This document shows, in pieces, positions 50,706 to 59,155 of a stretch of 64,000 nucleotides of DNA. The notes beneath the pieces were generated by a model. It made no database searches. It was given only the letters and a program-made list of their open reading frames with translations, and was not told the DNA's origin. Source of the DNA: DMER01 sp003451645 (GTDB lineage: Bacteria; Pseudomonadota; Alphaproteobacteria; Micropepsales; Micropepsaceae); the NCBI GenBank assembly GCA_031976175.1, contig DALYLR010000001.1, forward strand, positions 124,001-188,000, in the 5' to 3' direction. The number at the start of each line of letters is the position of its first letter. The first letter of the stretch is position 1. A program made the position numbers and the translations under genes.

Positions 50706-52097
50706 CTAGGGCCCCACCATCGTCTCGCGTCCCAGATCGCGGGCCGTCAGATCGATCGCCTTCCAGGCAAGGCCCACGAGCTCATCCACCTCCGCGTGCG
50801 AAATCACAAAGGGCGGCGAGAGCATCATCGTGTCGCGCGTTGCCCGCATGACCAGGCCGTTGCTGAAACAGTGATTGCGGCAATGGGTGCCGACGTCACG
50901 CTTGGGGTCAAAGAATTTGCGGGTGGTCTTGTCGTCCATCAATTCGATCGCTGCAAGCAGGCCTTGGGTGCGGACCTCGCCTACCATTGGATGGCGGGCG
51001 AGTTCTTTGACCCGCCCTGCGAAATAGGGCCCGATATCCGTCCGTATACGGTCGACCAGGTTTTCGCGCTCGATGATCTCCAGGTTCTTGAGGCTGACCG
51101 CGCAGGCGACAGGATGTCCCGACCAGGTGAAACCATGCACCATCTCCTCATTCGCCGAGGAAATCGCGTCGCCAACGCGGGGGCCCAGCCCCAAGGCCGA
51201 GATTGGCTGGTATCCCGACGACAGGCCCTTGGCCATCGACATCAAGTCGGGCTCAACGCCATAGGTCTGCGCACCAAACCATTCGCCTGTGCGGCCAAAA
51301 CCGGTGATCACTTCGTCTAAATGCAGCAAGACATCGTATTTGCGGCAGATGCGCTGAATCTCCGGGAAATAGGAGCGGGGCGGCATCATCAGGCCTCCGG
51401 CGCCATGGATCGGCTCGACGCTGAACGAGGCGACACGGTCCGCGCCCAATTCCAGAATGCGCTCCTCTAATTTGCGCGCCATGGCGAGGCCGTAGTCCTC
51501 CGGGTCCTGATCACCGCCCCAGGCATAAGGATAGACCGTCGGGATCTTGGCAAAGCCTGGCAGAGGCAGGTCCCATTGCGGGTGCATAGGTGTTAGGCCT
51601 GAGAGGCTCGCCGCCGCCATTGTCACGCCGTGATAGGCGTATTCGCGGCTGATATGGATTTTCTTTTCGGGGCGGCCTTGCAGGTTCCAGTAATAGCGGA
51701 TGAGCTTGAGGGCGGAATCGTTGGCCTCCGACCCTGAGTTCGCGAACAAGACGCGCGTCATGCCAGCGGGCAATAGTTGCGCGAGCTTGGCCGCCAATTC
51801 CACTGCATAAGGATGGGTGGTTTGGAAGAAGGCATTGTAGTAGGGCAGCTCCCGCATCGCGCTGTAGGCTGCGTCCGCCAATTCCTCCCGCCCATAACCC
51901 ACATTCACGCACCAAAGGCCCGCCATCCCGTCGATCAGCCGGTGACCCTCGGAGTCCCAGAGGTGCACGCCCTTGGCGCGGGTGATGACGCGGGCGCCCT
52001 TTTTGTTTAGCGCAGCGGTGTCTGTGAAGGGGTGGATGTGATGGGCAGCGTCTAGAGCTTGCCAGTCTTTGGTACGGTTATGGGTCGAGGCGCGCAT
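50706..52097 (-). CDS. Class III aminotransferase (omega-amine/polyamine:pyruvate type)
   Basis: A 463-residue PLP-dependent transaminase. Landmarks are DGMAGLWCVNVGYGREELA near residue 57, FANSGSEANDSALKLIRYYW near residue 118, AYHGVTMAAASLSG, the PLP Asp in LHLDEVITGFGRTGEWFGA near residue 262, and the PLP Lys in SMAKGLSSGYQPISA near residue 293. The N-terminus with HHIHPFTD is typical of putrescine- or beta-alanine:pyruvate transaminases. The exact amine donor is undecided. ATG at 52097; single gene. Confidence 0.9.
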   Translation of the reverse strand: MRASTHNRTKDWQALDAAHHIHPFTDTAALNKKGARVITRAKGVHLWDSEGHRLIDGMAGLWCVNVGYGREELADAAYSAMRELPYYNAFFQTTHPYAVELAAKLAQLLPAGMTRVLFANSGSEANDSALKLIRYYWNLQGRPEKKIHISREYAYHGVTMAAASLSGLTPMHPQWDLPLPGFAKIPTVYPYAWGGDQDPEDYGLAMARKLEERILELGADRVASFSVEPIHGAGGLMMPPRSYFPEIQRICRKYDVLLHLDEVITGFGRTGEWFGAQTYGVEPDLMSMAKGLSSGYQPISALGLGPRVGDAISSANEEMVHGFTWSGHPVACAVSLKNLEIIERENLVDRIRTDIGPYFAGRVKELARHPMVGEVRTQGLLAAIELMDDKTTRKFFDPKRDVGTHCRNHCFSNGLVMRATRDTMMLSPPFVISHAEVDELVGLAWKAIDLTARDLGRETMVGP

Positions 52098-52221
52098 GAG
52101 AATGATCTCCCGGAAACGGACGTGACAGTGGGTTCAACACTTGAAGGCCTGGCCTCAAGGGTTGTAGCCAATCCGGGCGCACAAAAGCAGGAGCGCGTCT
52201 TTTCTCGTCTGACAGGTCATC

Positions 52222-52935
52222 ATGCTTCCCAAGTCTAGCAAGGCCAAGGTCTCGCCGCAAAGGGCAAAAGGCAGTGCCATGCGCGCGCCTGAGATCGAGA
52301 TGTTCTTTGCCAGGCTGAAAGCGTGCAACCCGGAGCCCAAGGGGGAGTTGGAGTCGGTTAACGCCTTCACGCTCCTGGTGGCTGTGGTGTTGTCCGCGCA
52401 GGCGACCGACAAGAGCGTCAACAAGGCGACGAGGCCGCTTTTTGCCGCCGCCGACACGCCGCACAAGATGCTGGCCTTGGGCGAGGCGCGACTTGCGGAG
52501 TTCATCCGTACGATCGGCTTGTTCCGCACCAAAGCCAAAAACGTCATCGCCCTCTCGCAGGCCCTGATCGATCAGCATGGGGGCCAAGTCCCTGATGACC
52601 GCGCGGCGCTGGAGGCCCTGCCCGGCGTTGGCCGCAAGACCGCCAATGTCGTGCTCAGCATGGCCTTTGGGCAGCCCACCATTGCTGTCGATACCCATGT
52701 CTTCCGGGTGTCCAATCGGACGGGCTTGGCTCCCGGCAAAACCGTGCTGGCGGTCGAAACGGCGCTCGAAGCGCGCATCCCAAAGGCCTATCTGTTCCAT
52801 GCCCATCATTGGCTGATCCTGCATGGGCGCTATACGGGCCTGGCGCGCTCGCCCAAATGCTCGACCTGCCCGGTCCATGATCTGTGCCGCTTTAAGGATA
52901 AGGGCACCGTTGCGCCCGCGCAGGCGGACCCGTAG
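52222..52935 (+). CDS. nth: Endonuclease III lacking one iron-sulphur Cys
   Basis: A 237-residue HhH-GPD DNA glycosylase/AP lyase for oxidised pyrimidines. The helix-hairpin-helix with the catalytic Lys is EALPGVGRKTANVVLSM near residue 131, and the catalytic Asp is in IAVDTHVFRVSNRTG near residue 154. The [4Fe-4S] motif is normally C-x6-C-x2-C-x5-C. Here the last three Cys are present (PKCSTCPVHDLC), but the first is Gly (HGRYTGLARSP, codon GGC at the site where TGC is usual). About 20 extra residues precede the core. Activity is likely kept, but the cluster may be altered or absent. Confidence 0.92.
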   Translation: MLPKSSKAKVSPQRAKGSAMRAPEIEMFFARLKACNPEPKGELESVNAFTLLVAVVLSAQATDKSVNKATRPLFAAADTPHKMLALGEARLAEFIRTIGLFRTKAKNVIALSQALIDQHGGQVPDDRAALEALPGVGRKTANVVLSMAFGQPTIAVDTHVFRVSNRTGLAPGKTVLAVETALEARIPKAYLFHAHHWLILHGRYTGLARSPKCSTCPVHDLCRFKDKGTVAPAQADP

Positions 52936-52974
52936 GCTTTGCGGGGCTTGAGGGCCTTGGGGGAGGACATGCAG

Positions 52975-55311
52975 GTGAAACGGTTTGGCGGGAGTGCCCT
53001 TGGCGCATTGATCCTGTGCGCCGCGTTGCTCATTGGGCTGAGCATCGCATGGTCGAGCCGGTTCTTTGCCCCGCCCGAGTGGCACCGCCCCAGCCAAGGC
53101 ATGAATTTGGGCGAGGCGCAGATCCTTCTCAAAACTTTGCTGGGCGATGAGGCGCCACATCCGGTGGGGTCTGAGGCCAACAAGGCCATCCGTGACCGGA
53201 TTGTTACCTTCCTCACGGAGGCGGGCTATACGCCCGAAATCCAGTCCCGCTTTCAGTGTTCGCAAATGGCTCGGCCGGGCCGGGCGCGGGCTTGCGCGCA
53301 GCTCGACAATGTCTTCGCCGTCTTGAAGGGCCGCGAGCCTGGCAATGCCATCCTCGCCACCGCCCATTATGACAGCGTCGGGGCCGGGCCAGGTGCGGCC
53401 GATGACGGGCACGGTGTTGCGGTCATGCTCATGCTCGCCAAGGCCCTCAAGGCGCAGGCGCCGCCGCGCAACGATATTGTCTTTCTCTTGAGCGATGCAG
53501 AGGAGGTGGGCCTTTTGGGGGCGACGGCCTTTGCGGTGCATCACCCGCTTATGGCCTCTGTCCGGGTGGTCGTGAATGCGGAGGCACGCGGGGCTTCCGG
53601 ACCATCCTTCATGTTCGAGACCGGTGCCGGCAATGCCAAGCTGATCGGGCTTTATGCCGCGGCGCTGTCGCGGCCGGTTTCCGATTCCTTGGCCTATGAG
53701 GTCTACAGGCTGCTGCCCAACAACACCGATTACTCCGTCTACAAGGCGCGCGGGATCAACGGCTTGAACTTCGCCTTCACAGGTGCCGGCGCGCGCTATC
53801 ATTCCAGCGCCGATACACTAGCACTGCTCGATCCACGCTCGTTTCAGCATCAGGGTGACAATGTCTTCGAGGCCGTTGCGGCGCTCAAGGATGCTGATTT
53901 GAGCGCGTTGAATACCTCGCAGAACGCCGCCTATTTCGATGTGTTCGGCTATGCGGTTCTGCATTGGCCGGACAGTTGGAATGCGCCAATTACGGGGCTT
54001 TGTCTTTTGGCTCTGGGGATGCTCATCGTGCGGCGGCGGTCGCACCACCCTGCCTTATCAGCGGTTTCGGGTGTCCTCGTCTTTCTTGCCGTGCCCGCGA
54101 TGCTGTTTGGTGTTGGCTGGTTGCTCTCTTTCCCACTCGGTATCTGGCCCGGTGCGCATCCCATCGATCACGCCATGCCCTGGCCTGGACGGATCGCGCT
54201 TCTGTTGAGTGCCGTGCTCGTGCCGGCGCTGTTGGTGAGTGCGTTTGGGTTTATGCGGCGGGTGGTGACGGCCGATGCAGGCTTGCTGTCCTTGGTGGTG
54301 TGGTTTTGCATCGGCGGGTTGGCCCTTGCGGTCAGCGTTTGGCTGCCAGGTGCCGCGCATCCCTTTCTGTTGCCCGTTGTGGTCTTTGCCGTGGTGTCAC
54401 TTGTCCGGCAGGTCTTGCTAGGAGCCACTGGCGGCCGTGATTATGTGGCGCCCCTTGCGGGGCTCATCGTCGCGGCCTTGATTTGGATCAGCTATTTCAA
54501 TGCCCTTGAGGTGATTTTTGGGTTTGCAGAATCCGGGCCGCGTTTGGCGGCGATGACCGTGCTGGCGCTCGCGCTGTTCGCATTCCTGAGTGTGATCACG
54601 CAAGCGGTAGCGCGCATGTCGTGGGTTGGACCCTCGCTCCTGCTTGTGGGCGTGGGCGGGGCCGCCGCGCTCGGCGCCCTTGCCGCACCCTATAGCCCGG
54701 AACATCCGCGCGGCCTGAACCTGTTCTATCTGCAGAATGCGGGCGGTGAGGATGCCGCCTGGGGCCTGTCCGGTATGGGGTCCGTGGATGTGGGCTTTGC
54801 GCGTGGCCACGGTTTTGGACCGCATCCGGGTGTTCCACTGCCAGGGGGCTTGTGGACCTCCATCAATTGGACGAAAGGGGCGGGCGGTCCGCGCCTGCCT
54901 GCGCCTGCTTTTGAAGTCGTGAGCACCGAGCGCAGCGGGGATATGGTGACCGTCCGTGCCCGGATTACCGCAGCGCGGGCGGGACAGATGTTGGGCCTCA
55001 GCATCCCCAATGGCTCCGCTATCGAGGAGGTCTCGGTCAATGGTGAGGCCGCATTTGTGCGCGGCGGGGAGGCGATCCCTGCCAATGGCACGACCTTGCG
55101 CCTCCACGGTCTGGGTGGTGCGCCGGGCGAGCTTGTCATCACGCGCAAGGCTGAGGGCAATGCCCGCCTCAAACTGTTCGAATTGTCCGCGTTGCCGGAC
55201 ACGGACGAGGCGCGCGCGATGGCCGCTGCCCGCCCTGTGGATGCCGCGCCCTATCAAACGGGCGATGCGGCTCTGGTTGGGCTAGATGTGGACTTGGCAG
55301 GCACGCCCTAA
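52975..55311 (+). CDS. M28 family metallopeptidase with multi-pass membrane domain
   Basis: About 778 residues. A signal anchor (LGALILCAALLIGLSIAW) is followed by an M28 peptidase domain with zinc ligands in ATAHYDSVGAGPGAADDGHG near residue 135, the catalytic Glu pair in LSDAEEVGLLGATAF, and VVNAEARGASG. From about residue 330 eight or nine membrane segments follow, then a C-terminal beta-rich domain. This matches Fxna/ER-aminopeptidase-like proteins. The start is GTG 52975: GGAGG at 52962-52966 is 8 bases away, against 2 bases for the ATG at 52969. It converges on ispZ with a 4-base overlap. Confidence 0.88.
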   Translation: MKRFGGSALGALILCAALLIGLSIAWSSRFFAPPEWHRPSQGMNLGEAQILLKTLLGDEAPHPVGSEANKAIRDRIVTFLTEAGYTPEIQSRFQCSQMARPGRARACAQLDNVFAVLKGREPGNAILATAHYDSVGAGPGAADDGHGVAVMLMLAKALKAQAPPRNDIVFLLSDAEEVGLLGATAFAVHHPLMASVRVVVNAEARGASGPSFMFETGAGNAKLIGLYAAALSRPVSDSLAYEVYRLLPNNTDYSVYKARGINGLNFAFTGAGARYHSSADTLALLDPRSFQHQGDNVFEAVAALKDADLSALNTSQNAAYFDVFGYAVLHWPDSWNAPITGLCLLALGMLIVRRRSHHPALSAVSGVLVFLAVPAMLFGVGWLLSFPLGIWPGAHPIDHAMPWPGRIALLLSAVLVPALLVSAFGFMRRVVTADAGLLSLVVWFCIGGLALAVSVWLPGAAHPFLLPVVVFAVVSLVRQVLLGATGGRDYVAPLAGLIVAALIWISYFNALEVIFGFAESGPRLAAMTVLALALFAFLSVITQAVARMSWVGPSLLLVGVGGAAALGALAAPYSPEHPRGLNLFYLQNAGGEDAAWGLSGMGSVDVGFARGHGFGPHPGVPLPGGLWTSINWTKGAGGPRLPAPAFEVVSTERSGDMVTVRARITAARAGQMLGLSIPNGSAIEEVSVNGEAAFVRGGEAIPANGTTLRLHGLGGAPGELVITRKAEGNARLKLFELSALPDTDEARAMAAARPVDAAPYQTGDAALVGLDVDLAGTP

Positions 55312-55946
55312 AGGGTGTCTTTCGTACCGCTCTCAATCTGGTGCTTGGTGATGTAGGGCATCTGCAGGATCGTGAAGACGAGCGTGATCGGGAAGACGCC
55401 CCAGACCTTGAAGGCGACCCAGAAGTCGGTCGAGAAATTGCGCCAGATGACCTCATTGAGGATGGCGAGGAAGGCGAATAGGCCCGCATAGCGCCAACTG
55501 AGCGCGCGCCAGGCGAAATCGGGCAGGCGCACCGCATGTTCCATCACCAGCTTCACCAAAGGGCGTCCGAACGCCAACCCCGTCAGAAGCGCCAAGGCGA
55601 AGAGCGAATTCACAATCGTCGGTTTGATCTTGATGAAGAGCTCATCCTGCAACAGCAGCGTCAGTCCGCCAAAGATCAGCACCATCGCGCCAGTGACTAT
55701 CGGCATGACCGGCAGCTTGCGCTCCAGCATGTAATTGACGCTGAGCGCGATGGTCACGGCGACCATCAAGACGGCTGTAGCCGGGAAAATGCCCCAAATC
55801 TGATTGGCAGCAAAGAAGACCGCAAGCGGGCCCAATTCCAGCGCCAGTTTGATGCCAGGGTTCAGTGGCGGGCGTTTGCCGGTCTCAGGCGTTGGGGCCG
55901 AGGGTGTTGGTGCCAGGGCTTGCTCAGTGGGTCCATCCACAGTCAC
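55308..55946 (-). CDS. ispZ: Inner membrane-spanning protein YciB / septation protein A family
   Basis: A 212-residue inner-membrane protein with about five hydrophobic segments (LALELGPLAVFFAANQIWGIF, AVLMVAVTIALSVNYML, and others). The C-terminal ALSWRYAGLFAFLAILNEVIWRN and FWVAFKVWGVFPITLVFTI are diagnostic of the YciB/IspZ family, linked to envelope integrity and septation. It starts with GTG 3 bases after ftsY and ends the dapF-mtaB-ftsY-ispZ operon. Confidence 0.9.
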   Translation of the reverse strand: MTVDGPTEQALAPTPSAPTPETGKRPPLNPGIKLALELGPLAVFFAANQIWGIFPATAVLMVAVTIALSVNYMLERKLPVMPIVTGAMVLIFGGLTLLLQDELFIKIKPTIVNSLFALALLTGLAFGRPLVKLVMEHAVRLPDFAWRALSWRYAGLFAFLAILNEVIWRNFSTDFWVAFKVWGVFPITLVFTILQMPYITKHQIESGTKDTL

Positions 55947-55949
55947 GGT

Positions 55950-56897
55950 TTAGTCCTTTGCGTCAGCGCCAACAATGGCGCGGGAAAAGCCTTCGGCGTC
56001 GAAGGTTTGGAGATCATCGACGGCCTCGCCCACGCCGATGTAATGGATCGGCAGGTCGAATTTCTCGGCAAGGGAGACCAAGATACCGCCGCGTGCCGTG
56101 CCGTCGAGTTTGGTCATTACGGCCCCCGTCACCTTGGCGATGTCCCGGAAGATTTCGACCTGGCTTATTGCGTTCTGCCCGGTCGTGGCGTCCAGCACCA
56201 GGATCGTGGCGTGGGGGGCGGTGGGGTCAATCTTCTTGATTACGCGGATCATCTTGTCGAGCTCGGCCATCAGGCCCGCCTTGTTTTGCAGGCGCCCGGC
56301 CGTGTCGATCAGAACCACATCGGCGTTTATGGCGCGGGCCCTTTCGATGGCCTCAAAGGCGAGCGAGGCCGCATCCGAGCCTTGCTCGCGCGCAACGATT
56401 TCGGCGCCTGTGCGCTCTGACCAAATCTTCAGTTGCTCTATGGCGGCCGCGCGGAAGGTGTCGCCCGCGGCGAGCAAGACGCTCAAGCCCTCGCGGCGGA
56501 ATTTCGCGGCAAGTTTGCCAATTGTGGTGGTCTTGCCTGAGCCATTGACGCCAGCGACCAGGATCACATGCGGGCGGTTGGTGGGGTCGATGCGCAAGGG
56601 CCTTTGCACGCGGCGCAGGATTTCGCTGATCTTGGCGGCGAGCGCCTCCTTGACCTCTTGATCAGTGACGTCGCTGTTGAAGCGGTCGTTCTTGAGTTCC
56701 TGGACGACGAATTCGGCAACGGGTGCGCCCATGTCGGAGGCGATCAACAGTTCCTCAAGTTCATCCAGTGCTGCCTGATCCAATTTCTTCCGGGTAAAGA
56801 TCTTTGTGACCCCGGTCGTCAACGATTGCGCCGAACGCGCGAGGCCCTGGGTCAGGCGCGAGAAGAAGCCGGTTTTCTTGGGCGCTTGATCGTTCAT
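55950..56897 (-). CDS. ftsY: Signal recognition particle receptor FtsY
   Basis: A 315-residue SRP receptor GTPase that docks ribosome-SRP complexes at the membrane. The N domain (SRLTQGLARSAQSLTTGVTKIF) is followed by the G domain: GVNGSGKTTTIGKLAAKFR near residue 119, AAGDTFRAAAIEQLKIW, LIDTAGRLQNKAGLM, and MTKLDGTARGGILVSLAEKF near residue 262. The acidic A domain is almost absent, as in many alphaproteobacteria. It overlaps mtaB by 4 bases. Its partner ffh is also in this window (63362). Confidence 0.96.
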   Translation of the reverse strand: MNDQAPKKTGFFSRLTQGLARSAQSLTTGVTKIFTRKKLDQAALDELEELLIASDMGAPVAEFVVQELKNDRFNSDVTDQEVKEALAAKISEILRRVQRPLRIDPTNRPHVILVAGVNGSGKTTTIGKLAAKFRREGLSVLLAAGDTFRAAAIEQLKIWSERTGAEIVAREQGSDAASLAFEAIERARAINADVVLIDTAGRLQNKAGLMAELDKMIRVIKKIDPTAPHATILVLDATTGQNAISQVEIFRDIAKVTGAVMTKLDGTARGGILVSLAEKFDLPIHYIGVGEAVDDLQTFDAEGFSRAIVGADAKD

Positions 56898-58174
56898 GCG
56901 AGGGTTTGTGCTTCCAAGGCTTTGCCAGTGCTGGCGGTGATGCGGGTGCGGATGATTGCGCCGGTTGGCGCTTCCCGGTCCAACTGCACGGGTGCGTAGC
57001 CCGGTGCGCGGCCCGCCGTTGCCGTTTCGGTCAGGACGGCCGTCTCAGTTCCGACTTGCTGTGCCAGATAGGTCTCGACCGCCGTGGCGCCTGCGGCGCG
57101 CAGGTGCGCCGCGCGCTCCTTGATGCGGCCGCCATCGAGCTGGGGCATGCGGGCGGCCGGTGTGCCTTTGCGGGGGGAGAAGGGAAAGACATGCAGCCAG
57201 GTCAGGCCGCATTCGGTCACCGTGTTCAAGGTGTTCTCGAACATCGCGTCCGTTTCAGTGGGAAACCCTGCGATCAAGTCAGCGCCAAAGGCGATCTCGG
57301 GCCTGCGCGCGCGCAGGGTCTGGCAAAAGGCGATGGCTTGGGCGCGGGTGTGGCGGCGCTTCATCCGCTTCAAGATCATGTCGTCGCCCGCCTGAAGCGA
57401 CAGATGGATGTGTGGCATCACGCGCTCCTCGCTCGCCATCAGATCGATCAGGCGCTCGTCACATTCGGCGACGTCGATGGAGGAGAGGCGCAAGCGCGGC
57501 AAAGCAGGCACCAGGCGCAAGATCTGCTCGACAAGACGGCCGAGCCTGGGCGTGCCTGGCAGATCGAGCCCATAGGCCGTCAGGTCCACGCCGGTCAGCA
57601 CGACCTCCTTGATCCCATGATCCGTCAGGGTACGGATTTGTTCGATGATGGCGCCCGCAGGGACACTGCGCGATGGGCCCCGGCCATAGGGAATAATGCA
57701 AAAGGTGCAGCGGTGGTCGCAGCCATTCTGGATTTGCACAAAGGCGCGCACGCGTGCGTCGAAGCCTGCGATCAAGTGGCCTGCGGTTTCGCGTGCCTCC
57801 ATGATGTCGGCGACCTGCACCCGCTCAGCCTCATCGAGGCCAAAGCGCGGCGCATAGGCCTTGGCGTCGAGCTTTTCCTGATTGCCCAGGATCTGATCGA
57901 CTTCGGGCATGTCCGCGAAGGTTTCAGGCTCGGTCTGGGCCGCGCATCCAGTCACAATGATGCGCGCCGCCGGGTTGTCGCGGCGCAGTTTGCGGATCGC
58001 CTGGCGGGCCTGACGCACGGCCTCCGCGGTAACGGCGCAGGTGTTGACGATCACCGCGTCCTGCAATCCAGCCTCCAGGGCCTTGGCCTTGATGACCTCG
58101 GACTCAAAGGCGTTCAGGCGGCAGCCAAAGGTCGTGACTTCAACTGCGGCCGCGGGTGGGGTTGCGCGGCTCAT
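56894..58174 (-). CDS. mtaB: tRNA (N6-L-threonylcarbamoyladenosine(37)-C2)-methylthiotransferase
   Basis: A 426-residue radical-SAM methylthiotransferase that converts t6A37 to ms2t6A37. The UPF0004 domain starts TTFGCRLNAFESEVIKA with its Cys ligands (NTCAVTAEAVRQ, VTGCAAQTE). The radical-SAM Cys motif is NGCDHRCTFCIIPYGRGPSR near residue 153. The TRAM-like end follows. It overlaps dapF and ftsY by 4 bases each, so the three are translationally coupled. Confidence 0.94.
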   Translation of the reverse strand: MSRATPPAAAVEVTTFGCRLNAFESEVIKAKALEAGLQDAVIVNTCAVTAEAVRQARQAIRKLRRDNPAARIIVTGCAAQTEPETFADMPEVDQILGNQEKLDAKAYAPRFGLDEAERVQVADIMEARETAGHLIAGFDARVRAFVQIQNGCDHRCTFCIIPYGRGPSRSVPAGAIIEQIRTLTDHGIKEVVLTGVDLTAYGLDLPGTPRLGRLVEQILRLVPALPRLRLSSIDVAECDERLIDLMASEERVMPHIHLSLQAGDDMILKRMKRRHTRAQAIAFCQTLRARRPEIAFGADLIAGFPTETDAMFENTLNTVTECGLTWLHVFPFSPRKGTPAARMPQLDGGRIKERAAHLRAAGATAVETYLAQQVGTETAVLTETATAGRAPGYAPVQLDREAPTGAIIRTRITASTGKALEAQTLA

Positions 58175-59025
58175 GGCGCATCCTCCAGGAGGGTTGCGCT
58201 CAAGACGCCCTCAAAGGTTTGCGCCCACGGTCCGATCATGTGGACATGCCCGTCGCCCTCGTTCCAGGCGATCTGCAAGTCGCCGCCGGGCAGAGACACG
58301 CGCGCGCTGCGCCCGGTCAGGCCGCGCCGCACGGCCGCGACCAGGGCCGCGCACGCCGCGGTGCCACAGGCCAAGGTCTCGCCGGCGCTGCGCTCCCAAA
58401 CATGCAGCTGCAGATGGCCAGGGGTCACCACCTCCGCCAAGGTAATGTTGGCGCGCTCAGGGAACGCCGCGTCGTGCTCCAGAAGGGGGCCGATGGTGGG
58501 CAGGTCCCAAGCCTTGGCCGAGGGCACAAAGAAGACCGCATGCGGGTTGCCCATGCTGACCGCCACGGGGGCAGGAAGCGCGGGTGAGATGCCGTCAAGC
58601 CCCTTGAGGTTTACTGCGAGTGTGTCCTGCGGCCCGTCCAAGGGAATGTCCTGCCATTCCAGGCGCGGCGGGCCCATGTCGATGCCCACCAAGCCTTGGC
58701 CAGCATCCCAGCCCCTCAACGTGCCAGCTTTCGTCGCGATGTTGGTAGTGCCGGCGCGGGCCTCCTGCATGAGCAGGGCCGCGATGCAGCGCGAGCCATT
58801 GCCGCAGGCATCCGCCTCGCTGCCGTCGGGATTCCAGAAGCGGATATGGGCGTCCGCGTCTGAAGCGCGCTCGATGAGAATGACTTGATCCGCGCCGACG
58901 CCCCAGCGCCGGTCTGCGATCCGCGCCGCCGTCCTTGCGGTCAAGGTCACGGGCTTCGTGCGTGAATCAATCACGACAAAGTCATTGCCCAGCCCCTGCA
59001 TTTTCCGGAACGCGATCCCTTGCAT
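58171..59025 (-). CDS. dapF: Diaminopimelate epimerase
   Basis: About 284 residues; DapF makes meso-diaminopimelate for peptidoglycan and lysine. The first catalytic Cys is in EADACGNGSRCIAALL near residue 76, the second in GETLACGTAACAALVAA near residue 218, and FRKMQGLGNDFVVID marks the N-terminus. The ATG at 59025 is preferred over an earlier in-frame start at 59088, which would add 21 poorly conserved residues. A TATATA hexamer ends 6 bases before this ATG, so the message may be leaderless. First gene of the dapF-mtaB-ftsY-ispZ operon. Confidence 0.93.
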   Translation of the reverse strand: MQGIAFRKMQGLGNDFVVIDSRTKPVTLTARTAARIADRRWGVGADQVILIERASDADAHIRFWNPDGSEADACGNGSRCIAALLMQEARAGTTNIATKAGTLRGWDAGQGLVGIDMGPPRLEWQDIPLDGPQDTLAVNLKGLDGISPALPAPVAVSMGNPHAVFFVPSAKAWDLPTIGPLLEHDAAFPERANITLAEVVTPGHLQLHVWERSAGETLACGTAACAALVAAVRRGLTGRSARVSLPGGDLQIAWNEGDGHVHMIGPWAQTFEGVLSATLLEDAP

Positions 59026-59031
59026 GCGCGG

Positions 59032-59037
59032 TATATA
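59032..59037 (-). promoter_or_regulatory. Possible -10 element of a leaderless dapF promoter
   Basis: TATATA on the minus strand ends 6 bases before the dapF ATG, so transcription would start at or next to the A of ATG. No Shine-Dalgarno sequence and no good -35 are seen. Confidence 0.35.
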
Positions 59038-59155
59038 GGGGCTTTGACGGTCACTGCGCCAGTGCGCAATGGGGTCAGGCCTGCGCAAGGCGTTGTTTTC
59101 CCGCTCAAATCAGGGCAAAAAGCAACGATGACAAATCGGTTTAGGGAGGGGTTCA

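Noticed and set aside
52078..53802. A 574-codon open frame on the minus strand opposite nth and the M28 gene
   Set aside because: It spans two well-supported genes on the other strand and shows no recognisable motif.
56906..58888. A 660-codon open frame on the plus strand opposite mtaB and dapF
   Set aside because: It runs antisense to two recognised enzymes and crosses their junction; composition is that of a shadow frame.
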